A DNA stretch of 64,000 nt, taken from the NCBI RefSeq assembly GCF_003610455.1, contig NZ_RAQK01000002.1, forward strand, positions 868,001 to 932,000, written 5' to 3'. The notes under the pieces were generated by a model that saw only the letters and a program-made list of their open reading frames with translations, did no database searches and was not told the DNA's origin. Shown here one piece after another: positions 9,848-19,053 of this stretch. The translations under genes were made by a program, and so were the position numbers. Position 1 is the stretch's first letter. Each line of letters begins with the position of its first letter. Source of the DNA: Sulfitobacter guttiformis (GTDB lineage Bacteria > Pseudomonadota > Alphaproteobacteria > Rhodobacterales > Rhodobacteraceae).

Positions 9848-10306
9848 ATGATGCGTAAACTTTTGGGCCTGACAACCGCCCTCACCCTCGGCTTTGCCGC
9901 TACAGACGCTATGGCGCAGATGGTGACAAAAACCAGTCCACATTCCGTCGACGTCACTATCGAGCGCCTCGCCGCTGCTGTGGAGGGTGCAGGCGCCGCC
10001 GTGATCGCGCGCGTGGACCATGCGGCCAGCGCCGCCTCCGCCGACATGGAACTGCGCCCCACCACCACCCTGATCTTTGGCAACCCCAAGATCGGAACGC
10101 CCGCGATGATCGAAAACCAGACAGCGGGCCTTGATCTGCCACTGCGTGTGCTCGCCTATGCTGACGGCGAGGGTGTTGTGCATGTGGTCTACCATGATCC
10201 CGCAGCTCTGGCAGAGGATCATGGCCTGACGCCGGATGCAGAGTACCTCACCATGATGACTGGGGCACTGGGCAAGCTGACCGATAAAGCCATCGCCGAA
10301 GACTGA
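9848..10306 (+). CDS. Secreted DUF302 domain protein
   Basis: The 152-residue product has a clear signal peptide, MMRKLLGLTTALTLGFAA, with a likely cleavage after AMAQ near residue 24. A compact DUF302 domain follows, with the features I-ER-L-x(4)-E-x-x-G and PTTTLIFGNPKIGTP. The biochemical function of DUF302 is unknown; some members bind ligands in the periplasm. ATG at 9848 is chosen because AAAAGGA lies seven bases upstream; the frame is open further upstream but lacks such a site. An intrinsic terminator follows, so it is probably monocistronic. Confidence 0.85.
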   Translation: MMRKLLGLTTALTLGFAATDAMAQMVTKTSPHSVDVTIERLAAAVEGAGAAVIARVDHAASAASADMELRPTTTLIFGNPKIGTPAMIENQTAGLDLPLRVLAYADGEGVVHVVYHDPAALAEDHGLTPDAEYLTMMTGALGKLTDKAIAED

Positions 10307-10328
10307 TCCCATTTCTGCGCCAGTTTCC

Positions 10329-10362
10329 GCCCCGTGTCGCAAATGATGCGGGGCAGTTTTTT
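10329..10362 (+). terminator. Intrinsic terminator of the DUF302 gene
   Basis: GCCCCG (10329-10334) pairs with CGGGGC (10349-10354) and is followed at once by AGTTTTTT. It sits 22 bases after the stop of the DUF302 gene and just before the convergent ABC transporter gene. Confidence 0.75.
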
Positions 10363-10381
10363 CCAGGCATCCTCCGGCGGA

Positions 10382-12232
10382 TTACTCCTCGGATTGCTGG
10401 CGTTGCCACAGTTGTGCATAGCGCCCATCAGCGGCAAGTAGCGCATCATGTGTGCCCTGCTCGACCACTTCGCCCTTTTCCAGAACAATGATCCTGTCGG
10501 CTTCGGCAATCGTGCTGAGTCGGTGCGCGATTGTCAGCACCGTGCGCCCTCTGCCAGCTTGCCGCAGTGCGTCCTGAATCTCGTGCTCCGTCTCGCTGTC
10601 GAGCGCACTCGTCGCCTCGTCCAGTAGGAGTATCGGCGGATCTTTGAGCAAAGTACGGGCGATACCCACACGCTGCTTTTCGCCCCCTGACAATTTCAGC
10701 CCACGCTCGCCTACCGAAGTGTCGTACCCTTCGGGCAGCGCCTTGATGAATTCATGGATTTGGGCAGCTTGGGCTGCGGCTTCAATTTCGGCCTGTGTCG
10801 CGCCGTCGCGCCCGTATGCGATGTTATACCCGATGGTGTCGTTGAACAGCACCGTATCCTGCGGCACCACGCCGATCTGCCGATGAAGCGAGTTCTGGCT
10901 GACATCGCGCACGTCTTGCCCGTCGATTTGCACGCTACCGCCCTGCACATCATAGAACCGGAACAGCAGCCGCCCGATGGTCGATTTACCCGACCCCGTT
11001 GAGCCCACAATGGCGACCATCTCACCGGGTTCAGCAACAAGGCTAACGCCTTTCAGGATCTGACGGTCATCGTTGTAGGCAAAGGCCACGTTATCGAATT
11101 TGATCTGCCCGCCGCTGACTTTGAGCGCTGGTGCATCGGGCTTGTCATTCACTTCAGATGGCTGCTCCAGCAGATCGAACATCTGCCCCATATCGACCAG
11201 CGCCTGTCGGATTTCGCGGTAAACCGTTCCGAGAAAGTTCAGCGGCACGGTTATCTGGATCATATAAGCGTTGATCATCACGAAGTCACCAACCGTCAGA
11301 TCGCCGCTTTGGACCCCGTAGGCGGCCATTACCATGACCGCAACAAGGCCTGCGGTGATGATGACCGCCTGACCAAAGTTCAGGAAGGCCAGGGAGTAGT
11401 TTGTCTTGATCGCGGCAACTTCGTATTTTGCCATCGCGCTGTCATAACGCCCCGCTTCGCGCGCCTCGGCCCCGAAGTATTTGACGGTCTCATAGTTAAG
11501 CAGGCTGTCGATCGCCTTTTGATTGGCATCAGTGTCCTGATCATTCATCTGGCGGCGCAATTTGACGCGCCATTCGGTCACCGCAAAAGTAAACCAGACA
11601 TAGAGCGCGATCGTTACGGCGACCACGGCCATATAGCCTGCATTGAACTGGATCGTCAGAATAATCCCGATCAGGAGCAGCTCGAGGATAAGTGGTCCAA
11701 TGCTGAACAGCAAAAACCGCAGCAAAAACTCAACGCCCTTTACACCCCGCTCGATGATCCGGCTCAGGCCGCCTGTCTTGCGGGTGATGTGGTATCGCAT
11801 GGAAAGGCGGTGTATGTGGTTGAAGGTCTCGAGGGCCAACATCCGCAGGGCGCGCTGTGCTACCTTTGTGAAAATTGCATCGCGCAGCTGTTGGAAACCG
11901 ACGCCCATCAGTCGCGCCATGCCGTAAACCACCGTCAGGCTGATCGCCCCGAGGGCGAACATTGGCACACCTTCGCCCGCCAGCGCGTCCACTGCCCCGC
12001 GATAGAATTGCGGCGTGGCCACGATCACCACTTTGGACAAAATGAGTGCCAGCATTGCCCAGACAACCCGCTTGCGTACCCAAGGCATATCCGCAGGCCA
12101 GAGATAGGGTGCTACCTTGCGCAGCACCCGCATCGAGGACTGGCGCTCCTGTTCGGCGGCGATTTCTTCTTCTGTTACTGCTTGTTTGTGTGGAGTGGCA
12201 CGCGGGGTAGATGCAATTTTATCAGCGGTCAT
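10382..12232 (-). CDS. Atm1/HMT1-type ABC exporter (fused permease and ATPase)
   Basis: The 616-residue half-transporter works as a homodimer in the inner membrane. A membrane domain with about six helices (residues 55-340) is followed by the ATPase domain with Walker A GSTGSGKST, signature LSGGEKQR and Walker B ILLLDEATSALD. The ABCB7/Atm1 resemblance includes the segment SRIIERGVKGVEFLLRF in the membrane domain. Alphaproteobacterial Atm1 proteins export glutathione-linked substrates and help with heavy-metal tolerance and Fe-S homeostasis. That role is family knowledge, not shown here. It ends close to the DUF302 gene in convergent orientation, and is separated from the LysM gene by 56 bases. 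Confidence 0.93.
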   Translation of the reverse strand: MTADKIASTPRATPHKQAVTEEEIAAEQERQSSMRVLRKVAPYLWPADMPWVRKRVVWAMLALILSKVVIVATPQFYRGAVDALAGEGVPMFALGAISLTVVYGMARLMGVGFQQLRDAIFTKVAQRALRMLALETFNHIHRLSMRYHITRKTGGLSRIIERGVKGVEFLLRFLLFSIGPLILELLLIGIILTIQFNAGYMAVVAVTIALYVWFTFAVTEWRVKLRRQMNDQDTDANQKAIDSLLNYETVKYFGAEAREAGRYDSAMAKYEVAAIKTNYSLAFLNFGQAVIITAGLVAVMVMAAYGVQSGDLTVGDFVMINAYMIQITVPLNFLGTVYREIRQALVDMGQMFDLLEQPSEVNDKPDAPALKVSGGQIKFDNVAFAYNDDRQILKGVSLVAEPGEMVAIVGSTGSGKSTIGRLLFRFYDVQGGSVQIDGQDVRDVSQNSLHRQIGVVPQDTVLFNDTIGYNIAYGRDGATQAEIEAAAQAAQIHEFIKALPEGYDTSVGERGLKLSGGEKQRVGIARTLLKDPPILLLDEATSALDSETEHEIQDALRQAGRGRTVLTIAHRLSTIAEADRIIVLEKGEVVEQGTHDALLAADGRYAQLWQRQQSEE

Positions 12233-12288
12233 GGAACTTCCTATGCGGTCTTGTCTCCTACATAGGTCGTCTATGATCCAAGGGCCAC

Positions 12289-13440
12289 CTAGTTCGGGAG
12301 ATCAAATACCTGACCTGGATAAATAAGGTCAGGGTTACGGATGCTGGCACTGTTAGCCTCGAAGACCTGAACATAGAGGGTGCCATCGCCGTAGCGGTCG
12401 CGCGCGATAGCCCAAAGGGTCGCCCCCGCCTGAACCGTGACCGATTTCACAGGACCATCAGCAGTCGCCGCTGCCTGTGCAAGGATGGCAGCCGACTCGC
12501 GTTTGAACGGGGTTTCGACGCGGCTACTGATATCGCCCGTCGCAGTCAATTCATCGACACGCAGGGTATAAACCCCCTCGTCCACATCAGGCAAATCTCC
12601 GCGCCAGCGTCCATTGGCTTCCACAGGCAGGCTGATCACTGCGCGGTTGTCGAGATAGATGCGCACCGACGCCGCGTCTGCCTGCGCACGCCCAGTAAGC
12701 TGCACCTCCCCCAATTCAGAATAGCCGATTGTATCGAGTGCTACCGATTTCATTGCAGCGGGCAAATCGGGATTGAGCAGTGTCACCCCTTCGGCGTCCG
12801 ATTTCAAAACGGCCAAGCGGGAGGGATCAGCAGCCGCGTCTGACGCACCGGACTCCACGACCGATACTTCCGGCTGTGTTGCATAAGCGTCTTTAACGGC
12901 GGATTCTGCCTGCGCGGTGCCATCGACCGCTGCAACAGCTGGTTGTGCAAGGTCCTTAGCAGACTGGGCGGAAATAAGATCGGCCCCTGCAGAAGGCGCC
13001 AAAATAATTTCGTCGACAGAGGCGGTCACCACCTCGTCCTTGCGTGCTGACAACGTGATAACTTGCGCGGCCTGATTGGGGGGCAGAGAAGTAATGGCCG
13101 CAAACACGCCCGCGCTGTCAGTCTTTGCTGTCGCAACCTCGGCACCGTCGACTAGGATTTTGACGTCGCTCATGGGCTCGGCGCGGCCCGCTATGATCGT
13201 GGTTCCATCGGTTTCGCGCCGCAGTTCGTCAAAGCGCGGAGCAGTGACACGCGCCTCTGTCGCTTTCAATGGCGCCTCAGCGCCCGCCTGTACAGAAGTT
13301 TCCTGCTCGGCATTCTCCTCGGGCGTTGCGGTCTGTTGTCCGAAGCCAATGTAGGCCCCCAGCGCCAGAACCACGCACATTCCAGCACCGGCCAAAACTG
13401 CGCCCTTGTTTCCGCCCAGCACTGTTTGTCCATAGCTCAT
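12289..13440 (-). CDS. Membrane-anchored LysM-domain protein
   Basis: The 383-residue product has one N-terminal membrane helix (about residues 12-32) and an Ala/Glu-rich region. Ig-like segments (PMSDVKILVDGAEVATAKTD near 80; VRIYLDNRAVISLPVEANG near 260) follow. The C-terminal LysM domain begins at VQAGATLWAIARDRYGDG and ends in IYPGQVFDLPN. LysM binds peptidoglycan glycans, so it probably tethers the inner membrane to the wall. ATG at 13440 is supported by a GGGA site eight bases upstream and by a promoter whose start point lies downstream of the earlier in-frame codons. No catalytic domain is visible. Confidence 0.88.
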   Translation of the reverse strand: MSYGQTVLGGNKGAVLAGAGMCVVLALGAYIGFGQQTATPEENAEQETSVQAGAEAPLKATEARVTAPRFDELRRETDGTTIIAGRAEPMSDVKILVDGAEVATAKTDSAGVFAAITSLPPNQAAQVITLSARKDEVVTASVDEIILAPSAGADLISAQSAKDLAQPAVAAVDGTAQAESAVKDAYATQPEVSVVESGASDAAADPSRLAVLKSDAEGVTLLNPDLPAAMKSVALDTIGYSELGEVQLTGRAQADAASVRIYLDNRAVISLPVEANGRWRGDLPDVDEGVYTLRVDELTATGDISSRVETPFKRESAAILAQAAATADGPVKSVTVQAGATLWAIARDRYGDGTLYVQVFEANSASIRNPDLIYPGQVFDLPN

Positions 13441-13483
13441 AAAAGCATTCCCGAAGTGTGGTTTGAAATAGCCGCGTTGAGCC

Positions 13484-13512
13484 TTTTTAGCGAAGAGGCT
13501 ATCACGGGTCAA
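13484..13512 (-). promoter_or_regulatory. Sigma70-type promoter of the LysM gene
   Basis: Read on the minus strand, TTGACC (13512-13507), a 17-bp spacer and TAAAAA (13489-13484) form a plausible -35/-10 pair. It lies about 45 bp before the LysM ATG, within the divergent spacer with the LOG gene. It supports the start choice at 13440. Confidence 0.5.
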
Positions 13513-13563
13513 AGACCAATATATATAAGTGATATTTTCATCCCCTTGATGCAGGAGCCTGCC

Positions 13564-14130
13564 ATGAACACCCCCCCGCCGCCAAAATCCGTCTGCGTCT
13601 TTTGCGGCTCGCGTGCAGGAGATGATCCCGCCTTCACCGATGCGGCAGTGACGATGGGCCAAGGCATCGCTGCGCAGGGCTGGCGGCTGGTATACGGTGC
13701 AGGGGATGTGGGCCTGATGGGCAGCGTGGCGCGTGCGGCGCAAGAAGCGGGCGGCAACACCTTCGGGGTGATCCCTGCGCATCTGGTAGCATGGGAAGTC
13801 GGCAAAACCGATCTCACCCGCTACATCGTGACCGAGACGATGCACGAGCGCAAAAAGGTGATGTTCATGAACTGCGACGCAGTGGTGGTCCTGCCCGGTG
13901 GCGCTGGCTCCCTCGACGAGCTGTTCGAGGTACTTACGTGGCGCCAGCTCGGGCTACATGAAAAACCAATTTATATTGTTAATACAAATGGCTACTGGGA
14001 TACATTAAAGCAGTTGATGAACCATGTTGTTGACCGTGGCTTTGCAGACGCGAGTGTTGCGGAATTTTTGACATGGGTGCCGGATGCAAGAGGTGCTTTG
14101 ACCGGACTGGCCTCGGACTTGTCCACATAA
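13564..14130 (+). CDS. LOG-family Rossmann-fold protein (TIGR00730; nucleoside 5'-monophosphate phosphoribohydrolase)
   Basis: This family releases adenine-type bases from nucleoside monophosphates, and some members make cytokinins. The 188-residue product shows the N-terminal VCVFCGSRAG strand-turn, the GAGDVGLMG loop near residue 52-60, and the signature PGGAGSLDELFEVLTWRQLG (about 111-130), which carries the family PGGxGTxxE active-site motif with Ser in place of Thr. M-H-E-R-K follows the nucleotide-binding strand. ATG at 13564 has AGGAG six bases upstream. A strong bidirectional terminator separates it from sodB. Confidence 0.92.
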   Translation: MNTPPPPKSVCVFCGSRAGDDPAFTDAAVTMGQGIAAQGWRLVYGAGDVGLMGSVARAAQEAGGNTFGVIPAHLVAWEVGKTDLTRYIVTETMHERKKVMFMNCDAVVVLPGGAGSLDELFEVLTWRQLGLHEKPIYIVNTNGYWDTLKQLMNHVVDRGFADASVAEFLTWVPDARGALTGLASDLST

Positions 14131-14162
14131 AGTAGATCACACAATGCCTTGATATAATAATC

Positions 14163-14196
14163 AAAAGCCCCGCAGCATTGCGCTTGCGGGGCTTTT
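14163..14196. terminator. Bidirectional intrinsic terminator between the LOG gene and sodB
   Basis: AAAAGCCCCGCA (14163-14174) and TGCGGGGCTTTT (14185-14196) form a 12-bp stem with T-runs at both ends. It can therefore end transcription of both convergent genes. Confidence 0.9.
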
Positions 14197-14248
14197 ACTT
14201 AACTCAGTTTACTAGGCCGTCTACGCCAGCAAGGCGCATAGCCACCGC

Positions 14249-14848
14249 TTACATGCGGGAAGCGACGTTTTCCCAGTTTACGAGGTTGTCGAGGAAGTTT
14301 GTCAGATAGTCGGGGCGCGCATTGCGGAAGTCGATGTAATACGAGTGCTCCCAAACGTCACAACCCAAAAGTGCGGTCTGACCGAAACAAACAGGGTTCA
14401 CGCCGTTTTCAGTCTTGGTGACTTTTAATCCGCCATCGGTGTCCTTTACCAGCCACGCCCAGCCTGAACCGAACTGGCCCGCGCCCGCTGCCTTGAACTC
14501 ATCCTTGAACTTGTCGACAGAACCAAAGCTTTCTACCAGCGCCTTTTCCAACTCGGATGGCATCGCGGCGTTGTCAGGCCCCATCATTTCCCAGAACTGG
14601 TTGTGATTCCAAAGCTGAGAGATGTTGTTGAAGATACCATTTTGAGCCACAGCTTTGGGATCGTAGGTGCCTTTGATGATCTCTTCGAGGGATTTGCCCT
14701 CCCATTTCGTGCCTTCAATCGCTTTGTTGCCATTCGTGACATAGGCATTGTGGTGCTTGTCATGGTGGAATTCCAGCGTCTCCGCGCTCATGCCTTTTGA
14801 AGCAAGGGCGTCGTGGGCATAGGGAAGATCGGGAAGTGCAAAAGCCAT
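14249..14848 (-). CDS. sodB: Superoxide dismutase, iron type
   Basis: The enzyme dismutates superoxide in the cytoplasm. The 199-residue product has the usual metal ligands: His in FHHDKHHNAYV near residue 27, His in QLWNHNQFW near 79, and Asp and His in DVWEHSYYIDF near 163-167. Gln directly before LWNH (NISQLWNH) is typical of the Fe-specific subgroup, as is FGSGWAWLVKD. A strong TAGGAG ribosome site precedes ATG at 14848. It lies downstream of the sarcosine oxidase operon, whose product makes hydrogen peroxide; any functional link is only suggestive. Confidence 0.97.
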   Translation of the reverse strand: MAFALPDLPYAHDALASKGMSAETLEFHHDKHHNAYVTNGNKAIEGTKWEGKSLEEIIKGTYDPKAVAQNGIFNNISQLWNHNQFWEMMGPDNAAMPSELEKALVESFGSVDKFKDEFKAAGAGQFGSGWAWLVKDTDGGLKVTKTENGVNPVCFGQTALLGCDVWEHSYYIDFRNARPDYLTNFLDNLVNWENVASRM

Positions 14849-14974
14849 GTCGGTTTCTCCTAAATATTAAAACGTTATACCCCCAAATGAAGCGCACATA
14901 CCCCCCGCGTCAAGGGCAGCGGGGGGCAAACTTCAGCCTTAAAGGGAAATTCGCTGATTACAGCGCGTGATCGG

Positions 14975-15547
14975 TCAAAACACGCCGACTTCCGACCCGG
15001 GCTGAGCGGCGACGCTCAGAACATCAAGCATGTATTGAGCTACCGAGCGGAAGCAGACCACACGGAACACGTCTTCGTGCGGCATCCAGAAGGCAGCAGG
15101 CACCTGTGCGATGCGAGTACGGCGAAACATGCCGGCGGTGAAACGGTCTGGCGCACAATCGACCGGCGCCAGTTTTGCCAGCACCTCGCGGGCATGCGCG
15201 CCGCGCACCTCGAATACCGCGCGTGCGTCCGAGACGTTCACAACCAGCGTATGGGATTTTCCCAACTTGCCGTTAAGTCCGTCGATGGTCGCGCCGACTT
15301 CATCGTAGGGGCACATGATCAACATCTCGTCGGGTGACATCCATGCGATGCCCCGAACACCATCGCTCACACATTCGCGCTGCGCAGGCAGGTTCAAGCC
15401 GCCTGCGGCAGCGCTGGCGGCCCTGTGCAGCGGTTTGGCAGACAGATCGCCGCGCAGGGCAATCATACCCATAGGGCCAATCTCTTTTATCTCAGCAATA
15501 CCAGTGTAGTACGCGGCGTTCTTTAATGCGGATACCGGATCAGACAT
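14975..15547 (-). CDS. soxG: Sarcosine oxidase gamma subunit
   Basis: This is the fourth subunit of the heterotetrameric sarcosine oxidase, which demethylates sarcosine to glycine and gives 5,10-methylene-tetrahydrofolate and H2O2. The 190-residue product has the SoxG pattern: IALRGDL near 35, a GVRGIAWMSPDEMLIMCP segment, ARAVFEVRGAHAREVLAKL, and the C-terminal FRVVCFRSVAQYMLDVL. ATG at 15547 is chosen because it overlaps the soxA stop (ATGTCTGA) and begins the conserved sequence. An in-frame extension inside soxA is not used. It is the last gene of the operon. Confidence 0.92.
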   Translation of the reverse strand: MSDPVSALKNAAYYTGIAEIKEIGPMGMIALRGDLSAKPLHRAASAAAGGLNLPAQRECVSDGVRGIAWMSPDEMLIMCPYDEVGATIDGLNGKLGKSHTLVVNVSDARAVFEVRGAHAREVLAKLAPVDCAPDRFTAGMFRRTRIAQVPAAFWMPHEDVFRVVCFRSVAQYMLDVLSVAAQPGSEVGVF

Positions 15548-18500
15548 TCTGCTTTTCCCCTTCTTTATCATAGAACACCGGATCGACGATCCGCGCTTTG
15601 TAGGTTTTGCCATCAAGGCCGGGGAACTCCAGCACATCCCCCATCCGGTCCGGCCCATTGTGGACCAGCCCCATCGCGATACCTTTGCCAAGGGTCGGAG
15701 AATGATAGGTCGACGTAACGCGCCCGATCATGATGCGCTGGCCATTTTCGTTTTTGCCCTCGCCCACGGCATAGGCCCCGTCAGGCAGGGTAGAGCCATC
15801 GACCGTTTCGAGGCCCACAAGCTTCCAACGGTTCGGGTCAGCCATATGAGCGCGCAGATGCGCCCGCTTGCCCAGATAATCCTCTTTCTTTTTCGACAGC
15901 GCCCAGTGCAGGCCCAGATCCTGCGGAATCACGGTGCCATCACTTTCATCGCCGATCATGATAAACCCTTTTTCGGCGCGCAAGATGTGCAAACATTCGG
16001 TTCCGTAGGGCATCACACCCAAATCGGCACCGACCGCCATCAGCGCATCCCAGAACGCCTGACCCTGCCCGGCATCGACCGCAATCTCGTAGCTCAGCTC
16101 ACCCGAGAAAGAGATACGGAACACCCGCACCTTGAACCCGCCGATTGTGCCGTCTGCCCACTCCATGAATTTCAGCGTCTCCTTGCTGACATCCATACCG
16201 CCCAGCTTTTCCAACGCCTTGCGGGCATTGGGGCCCACCACAGCGATCTGGGCGTATTGCTCCGTCACATTGGCGACATAAACCTGCATGTCCCACCACT
16301 CGGTTTGCAGCCATTCCTCCATATGGGCGTGGATACGTTCGGCCCCGCCGGTTGTGGTGTGGCACAACCATGTCTCCTCGTCGATGCGGGCAACCACGCC
16401 GTCGTCGATCAGAAACCCGTTGTCGTTGCACATCAGCCCGTAGCGGCATTTGCCGATTGCGAGCGTGCTCATCATATTTGTGTAAAGCAGATCCAGAAAT
16501 TTGCCCGCATCGGGGCCTTTTACGATCAGCTTACCCAGCGTAGAGGCATCAAGCAGGCCCATATTTGTGCGTGTATTGGTAACTTCACGCATCACGGCCG
16601 CATGTGTGCTTTCGCCGCTTTGCCTATAGGCATAGGGCCGGCGCCACTGGCCAACCGGTTCCCATTGGGCTCCGTGTGCCTCGTTCCAGTCATGCATCGG
16701 CGTGCGCCGCACAGGCTGGAACGCGGCATCACGCGCCTCGCCTCCGATGGAGGCCATGGAAATCGGATGATACGGAGGCCGGAAAGTAGTGATCCCTACG
16801 GTCGGAATGTCCTCGCCCAAAGCACCAGCCAAGGTCGCAAGTCCGTTGATATTACTCAGCTTTCCCTGATCTGTTGCCATCCCGAGTGTGGTATAACGTT
16901 TGGCATGCTCGACCGAAACAAACCCCTCTTGCGCCGCAAGGCGGATATCCGAGACTTTTACGTCATTCTGGTAATCAAGCCATGCTTTTTCGCGCAGCTT
17001 GACCGAAGCCCCCTGTGGCATCAGCCAGACCGGAGCAAGCGGTGCTTCGGCACGGCGCAGGCCTTTGGCGGCTTTTGTATCTTTGGGCAACTTCATTCCT
17101 AGACAGCGCAACGTGCCATCCGCAGCAGCAAAGGCATCATTCAGCAAGTCATCAAGGGCAAAAATACCTGACGCGGCCCCTGCGGTAGAGACGAACTGGC
17201 CGCCATCAGCACCTTGTGGAGGGCGATTGGGATCAGGGCTGAAACAGGCGTTCACCGTATCCCACACCAGCTTACCGCCGCAATGAGACCACAGATGCAC
17301 CACTGGCGACCAGCCACCCGACATCGCAACGACATCACAGCTGATTTCCTCAAGCACCGCACCCTCACCCGCCTGCGAGCAGATGGAAACGCCGGTGACA
17401 CGCTTGCCGCCTTTGACGGAAGAGATTGCGTGGCCCATCAGGACGCGGATCCCCAACGCTTTTGCTTGCGTCATCGCTTCGCTGTCTTGTGGCAGAACGC
17501 GGGCGTCAATGATTGCAGGGACATCAAGGCCCGCGTGCTTCAGGGCAAAGGCGGTCAGGTAGGCGTCATCGTTGTTGGTGACCACAACAGTACGGTCGCC
17601 CACGGAGACACCGAAATTGACCGCATAATCGCGTACAGCAGCTGCCAGCATCACACCGGGGATGTCATTACCGGCAAAACTCAGCGGACGCTCAATTGCA
17701 CCTGTGGCAGTGATGACATGCCCTGCCCGCACGCGCCACAAACGGTGGCGGGGACCGGATTTTTCAGGGGCGTGATCTGTGAGCTGCTCGTAACCAAGGA
17801 CATAGCCGTGATCATAGACGCCTGCGCCCATTGTCCTGCTCCGCAGAGTAACATTTTCCATGCCACCAAGCTGGGCAAGCGTCGCGTCGATCCATGCCTG
17901 TGCCGGCATGCCGTCGATATCGCCACCGTCCACGGGTGTGCGACCACCCCAATGGGCCGTTTGCTCCATCACGATCACACGGGCACCGGACAGCGCCGCA
18001 GCCCGCGCCGCCTCAAGGCCCGCGATGCCGCCGCCCACGACCAATACGTCGCAGAAAGCATAGAAATGCTCGTAGGTGTCATCATCGCGCGTTTTCGGTG
18101 CGCGGCCCAAACCTGCAGAGTGGCGAATGATCGGCTCGTACACGTGTTTCCAAAGCGGGCGCGGATGGATGAACATTTTGTAATAAAAGCCTGCGGGCAA
18201 GAACCGGCTGAGGTGTTTGTTAATTGCGCCTACGTCGAATTCGAGGCTGGGCCAGTGATTTTGGCTCTCCGCGCGCAGACCGTCAAAAAGCTCGGTTGTG
18301 GTGACGCGGGCATTCGGCTCGAACGAGCCACCAGAGCCAAGGTTTACAAGGCCATTGGGTTCTTCGGGGCCTGCGGCGACAATGCCGCGCGGGCGGTGAT
18401 ATTTGAACGATCGACCAACCAACATCTGGTCGTTGGCAAGCAGAGCCGAGGCCAGCGTGTCCCCCTCGAAACCGCTCATGTGTTTGCCGTTAAAGCGGAA

Positions 18501-18557
18501 CTTGACCGTTTTGGTTTTGTCGACCAAGCGGCCACCGGTTGCAAGGCGGGTGCTCAT
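15540..18557 (-). CDS. soxA: Sarcosine oxidase alpha subunit
   Basis: The large subunit (1005 residues) carries NAD- and folate-binding parts. The N-terminal region VKFRFNGKHMSGFEGDTLASAL is a fer2-like domain without the Fe-S cysteines. VLVVGGGIAGLEAARAA near 170 is a Rossmann dinucleotide site, and the C-terminal third is a GcvT-like aminomethyltransferase domain (TNTRTNMGLLDASTLGK onward) that binds tetrahydrofolate. ATG at 18557 (MSTRLATGGRLVD) begins the conserved region; the frame upstream to 18653 has no matching sequence. It lies 61 bases after soxD and overlaps soxG by eight bases. The length matches the family. Confidence 0.97.
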   Translation of the reverse strand: MSTRLATGGRLVDKTKTVKFRFNGKHMSGFEGDTLASALLANDQMLVGRSFKYHRPRGIVAAGPEEPNGLVNLGSGGSFEPNARVTTTELFDGLRAESQNHWPSLEFDVGAINKHLSRFLPAGFYYKMFIHPRPLWKHVYEPIIRHSAGLGRAPKTRDDDTYEHFYAFCDVLVVGGGIAGLEAARAAALSGARVIVMEQTAHWGGRTPVDGGDIDGMPAQAWIDATLAQLGGMENVTLRSRTMGAGVYDHGYVLGYEQLTDHAPEKSGPRHRLWRVRAGHVITATGAIERPLSFAGNDIPGVMLAAAVRDYAVNFGVSVGDRTVVVTNNDDAYLTAFALKHAGLDVPAIIDARVLPQDSEAMTQAKALGIRVLMGHAISSVKGGKRVTGVSICSQAGEGAVLEEISCDVVAMSGGWSPVVHLWSHCGGKLVWDTVNACFSPDPNRPPQGADGGQFVSTAGAASGIFALDDLLNDAFAAADGTLRCLGMKLPKDTKAAKGLRRAEAPLAPVWLMPQGASVKLREKAWLDYQNDVKVSDIRLAAQEGFVSVEHAKRYTTLGMATDQGKLSNINGLATLAGALGEDIPTVGITTFRPPYHPISMASIGGEARDAAFQPVRRTPMHDWNEAHGAQWEPVGQWRRPYAYRQSGESTHAAVMREVTNTRTNMGLLDASTLGKLIVKGPDAGKFLDLLYTNMMSTLAIGKCRYGLMCNDNGFLIDDGVVARIDEETWLCHTTTGGAERIHAHMEEWLQTEWWDMQVYVANVTEQYAQIAVVGPNARKALEKLGGMDVSKETLKFMEWADGTIGGFKVRVFRISFSGELSYEIAVDAGQGQAFWDALMAVGADLGVMPYGTECLHILRAEKGFIMIGDESDGTVIPQDLGLHWALSKKKEDYLGKRAHLRAHMADPNRWKLVGLETVDGSTLPDGAYAVGEGKNENGQRIMIGRVTSTYHSPTLGKGIAMGLVHNGPDRMGDVLEFPGLDGKTYKARIVDPVFYDKEGEKQNV

Positions 18558-18618
18558 GAGTGTGGCTCCATCGCGGGGGGTAAATAGGAAACGGGATTTT
18601 TCGAAAAAGAGAGCAGCA

Positions 18619-18942
18619 TCAGGATGCTTTCCGCCAGCCAGGGCGTTTCGCATCTATTTTTTGCAGCAGTTCTTCGGGCGGGGCGGAGGTTTGGCCAGTG
18701 TAAGTGCCAAAGACCTCAAGTGTCATCGTATCCCTCGCCATATGAAACCACTTGCCGCAGCCATATCGGTGATGCCAGCGCTCGAAATGCACACCCTTCG
18801 GGTTTTTGCGCATAAAGAGATAGGTCTCCATCTGATCATCGGTACTGCCTGCGGCATGGCGGGTGATATGGGCCTCGCCGTGAGCGTGAAATTCGGTTTC
18901 TTCGGCCGTGATGCCGCAATTAGGGCAAGATACGATCAGCAT
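18619..18942 (-). CDS. soxD: Sarcosine oxidase delta subunit
   Basis: This is the small zinc-binding subunit (107 residues) of heterotetrameric sarcosine oxidase. Zn ligands known in the family fit here: Cys6 and Cys9 in SCPNCG, His58 and Cys62 in HHRYGCGKWF. The ribosome site decides the start: AGGAGG touches an ATG at 18948, leaving no spacing, but is six bases from the ATG at 18942. The protein therefore probably begins MLIVSCPNCG. A terminator-like hairpin lies between orf75 and this gene. Confidence 0.95.
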   Translation of the reverse strand: MLIVSCPNCGITAEETEFHAHGEAHITRHAAGSTDDQMETYLFMRKNPKGVHFERWHHRYGCGKWFHMARDTMTLEVFGTYTGQTSAPPEELLQKIDAKRPGWRKAS

Positions 18943-18948
18943 GGGCAT

Positions 18949-18954
18949 CCTCCT
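18949..18954 (-). promoter_or_regulatory. Shine-Dalgarno AGGAGG that decides the soxD start
   Basis: A perfect AGGAGG on the minus strand abuts the first in-frame ATG (18948-18946). It is six bases from the second ATG (18942-18940). Normal spacing favours the second. Confidence 0.7.
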
Positions 18955-18995
18955 GAGTTGATGAAGCAGCGGCTTTTGAAGCCACTGAAAAACGC

Positions 18996-19023
18996 AAAAA
19001 AGCCGGCGCCCTGCGGGGCACCG
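18996..19023 (-). terminator. Terminator-like hairpin between orf75 and soxD
   Basis: On the minus strand, CGGTGCCC and GGGCGCCG form an eight-pair stem (one G-T pair) with loop CGCA. A run of six T follows after GC (18996-19001). It lies inside the sox operon, downstream of soxB-orf75 and about 55 bases before soxD. It may act as a partial terminator that sets subunit ratios. Confidence 0.65.
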
Positions 19024-19053
19024 ACCTCTCTATAAGTGATATTGGACTGTAAA

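Noticed and set aside
15660..17102. Long open frame (about 480 codons) on the plus strand opposite soxA
   Set aside because: It is antisense to a complete, well-conserved soxA and has no recognisable domain. GC-rich third positions commonly leave such frames open.
17214..18587. Second long plus-strand frame opposite the 5' part of soxA
   Set aside because: Same reason: no motif, no ribosome site, full overlap with conserved coding sequence.
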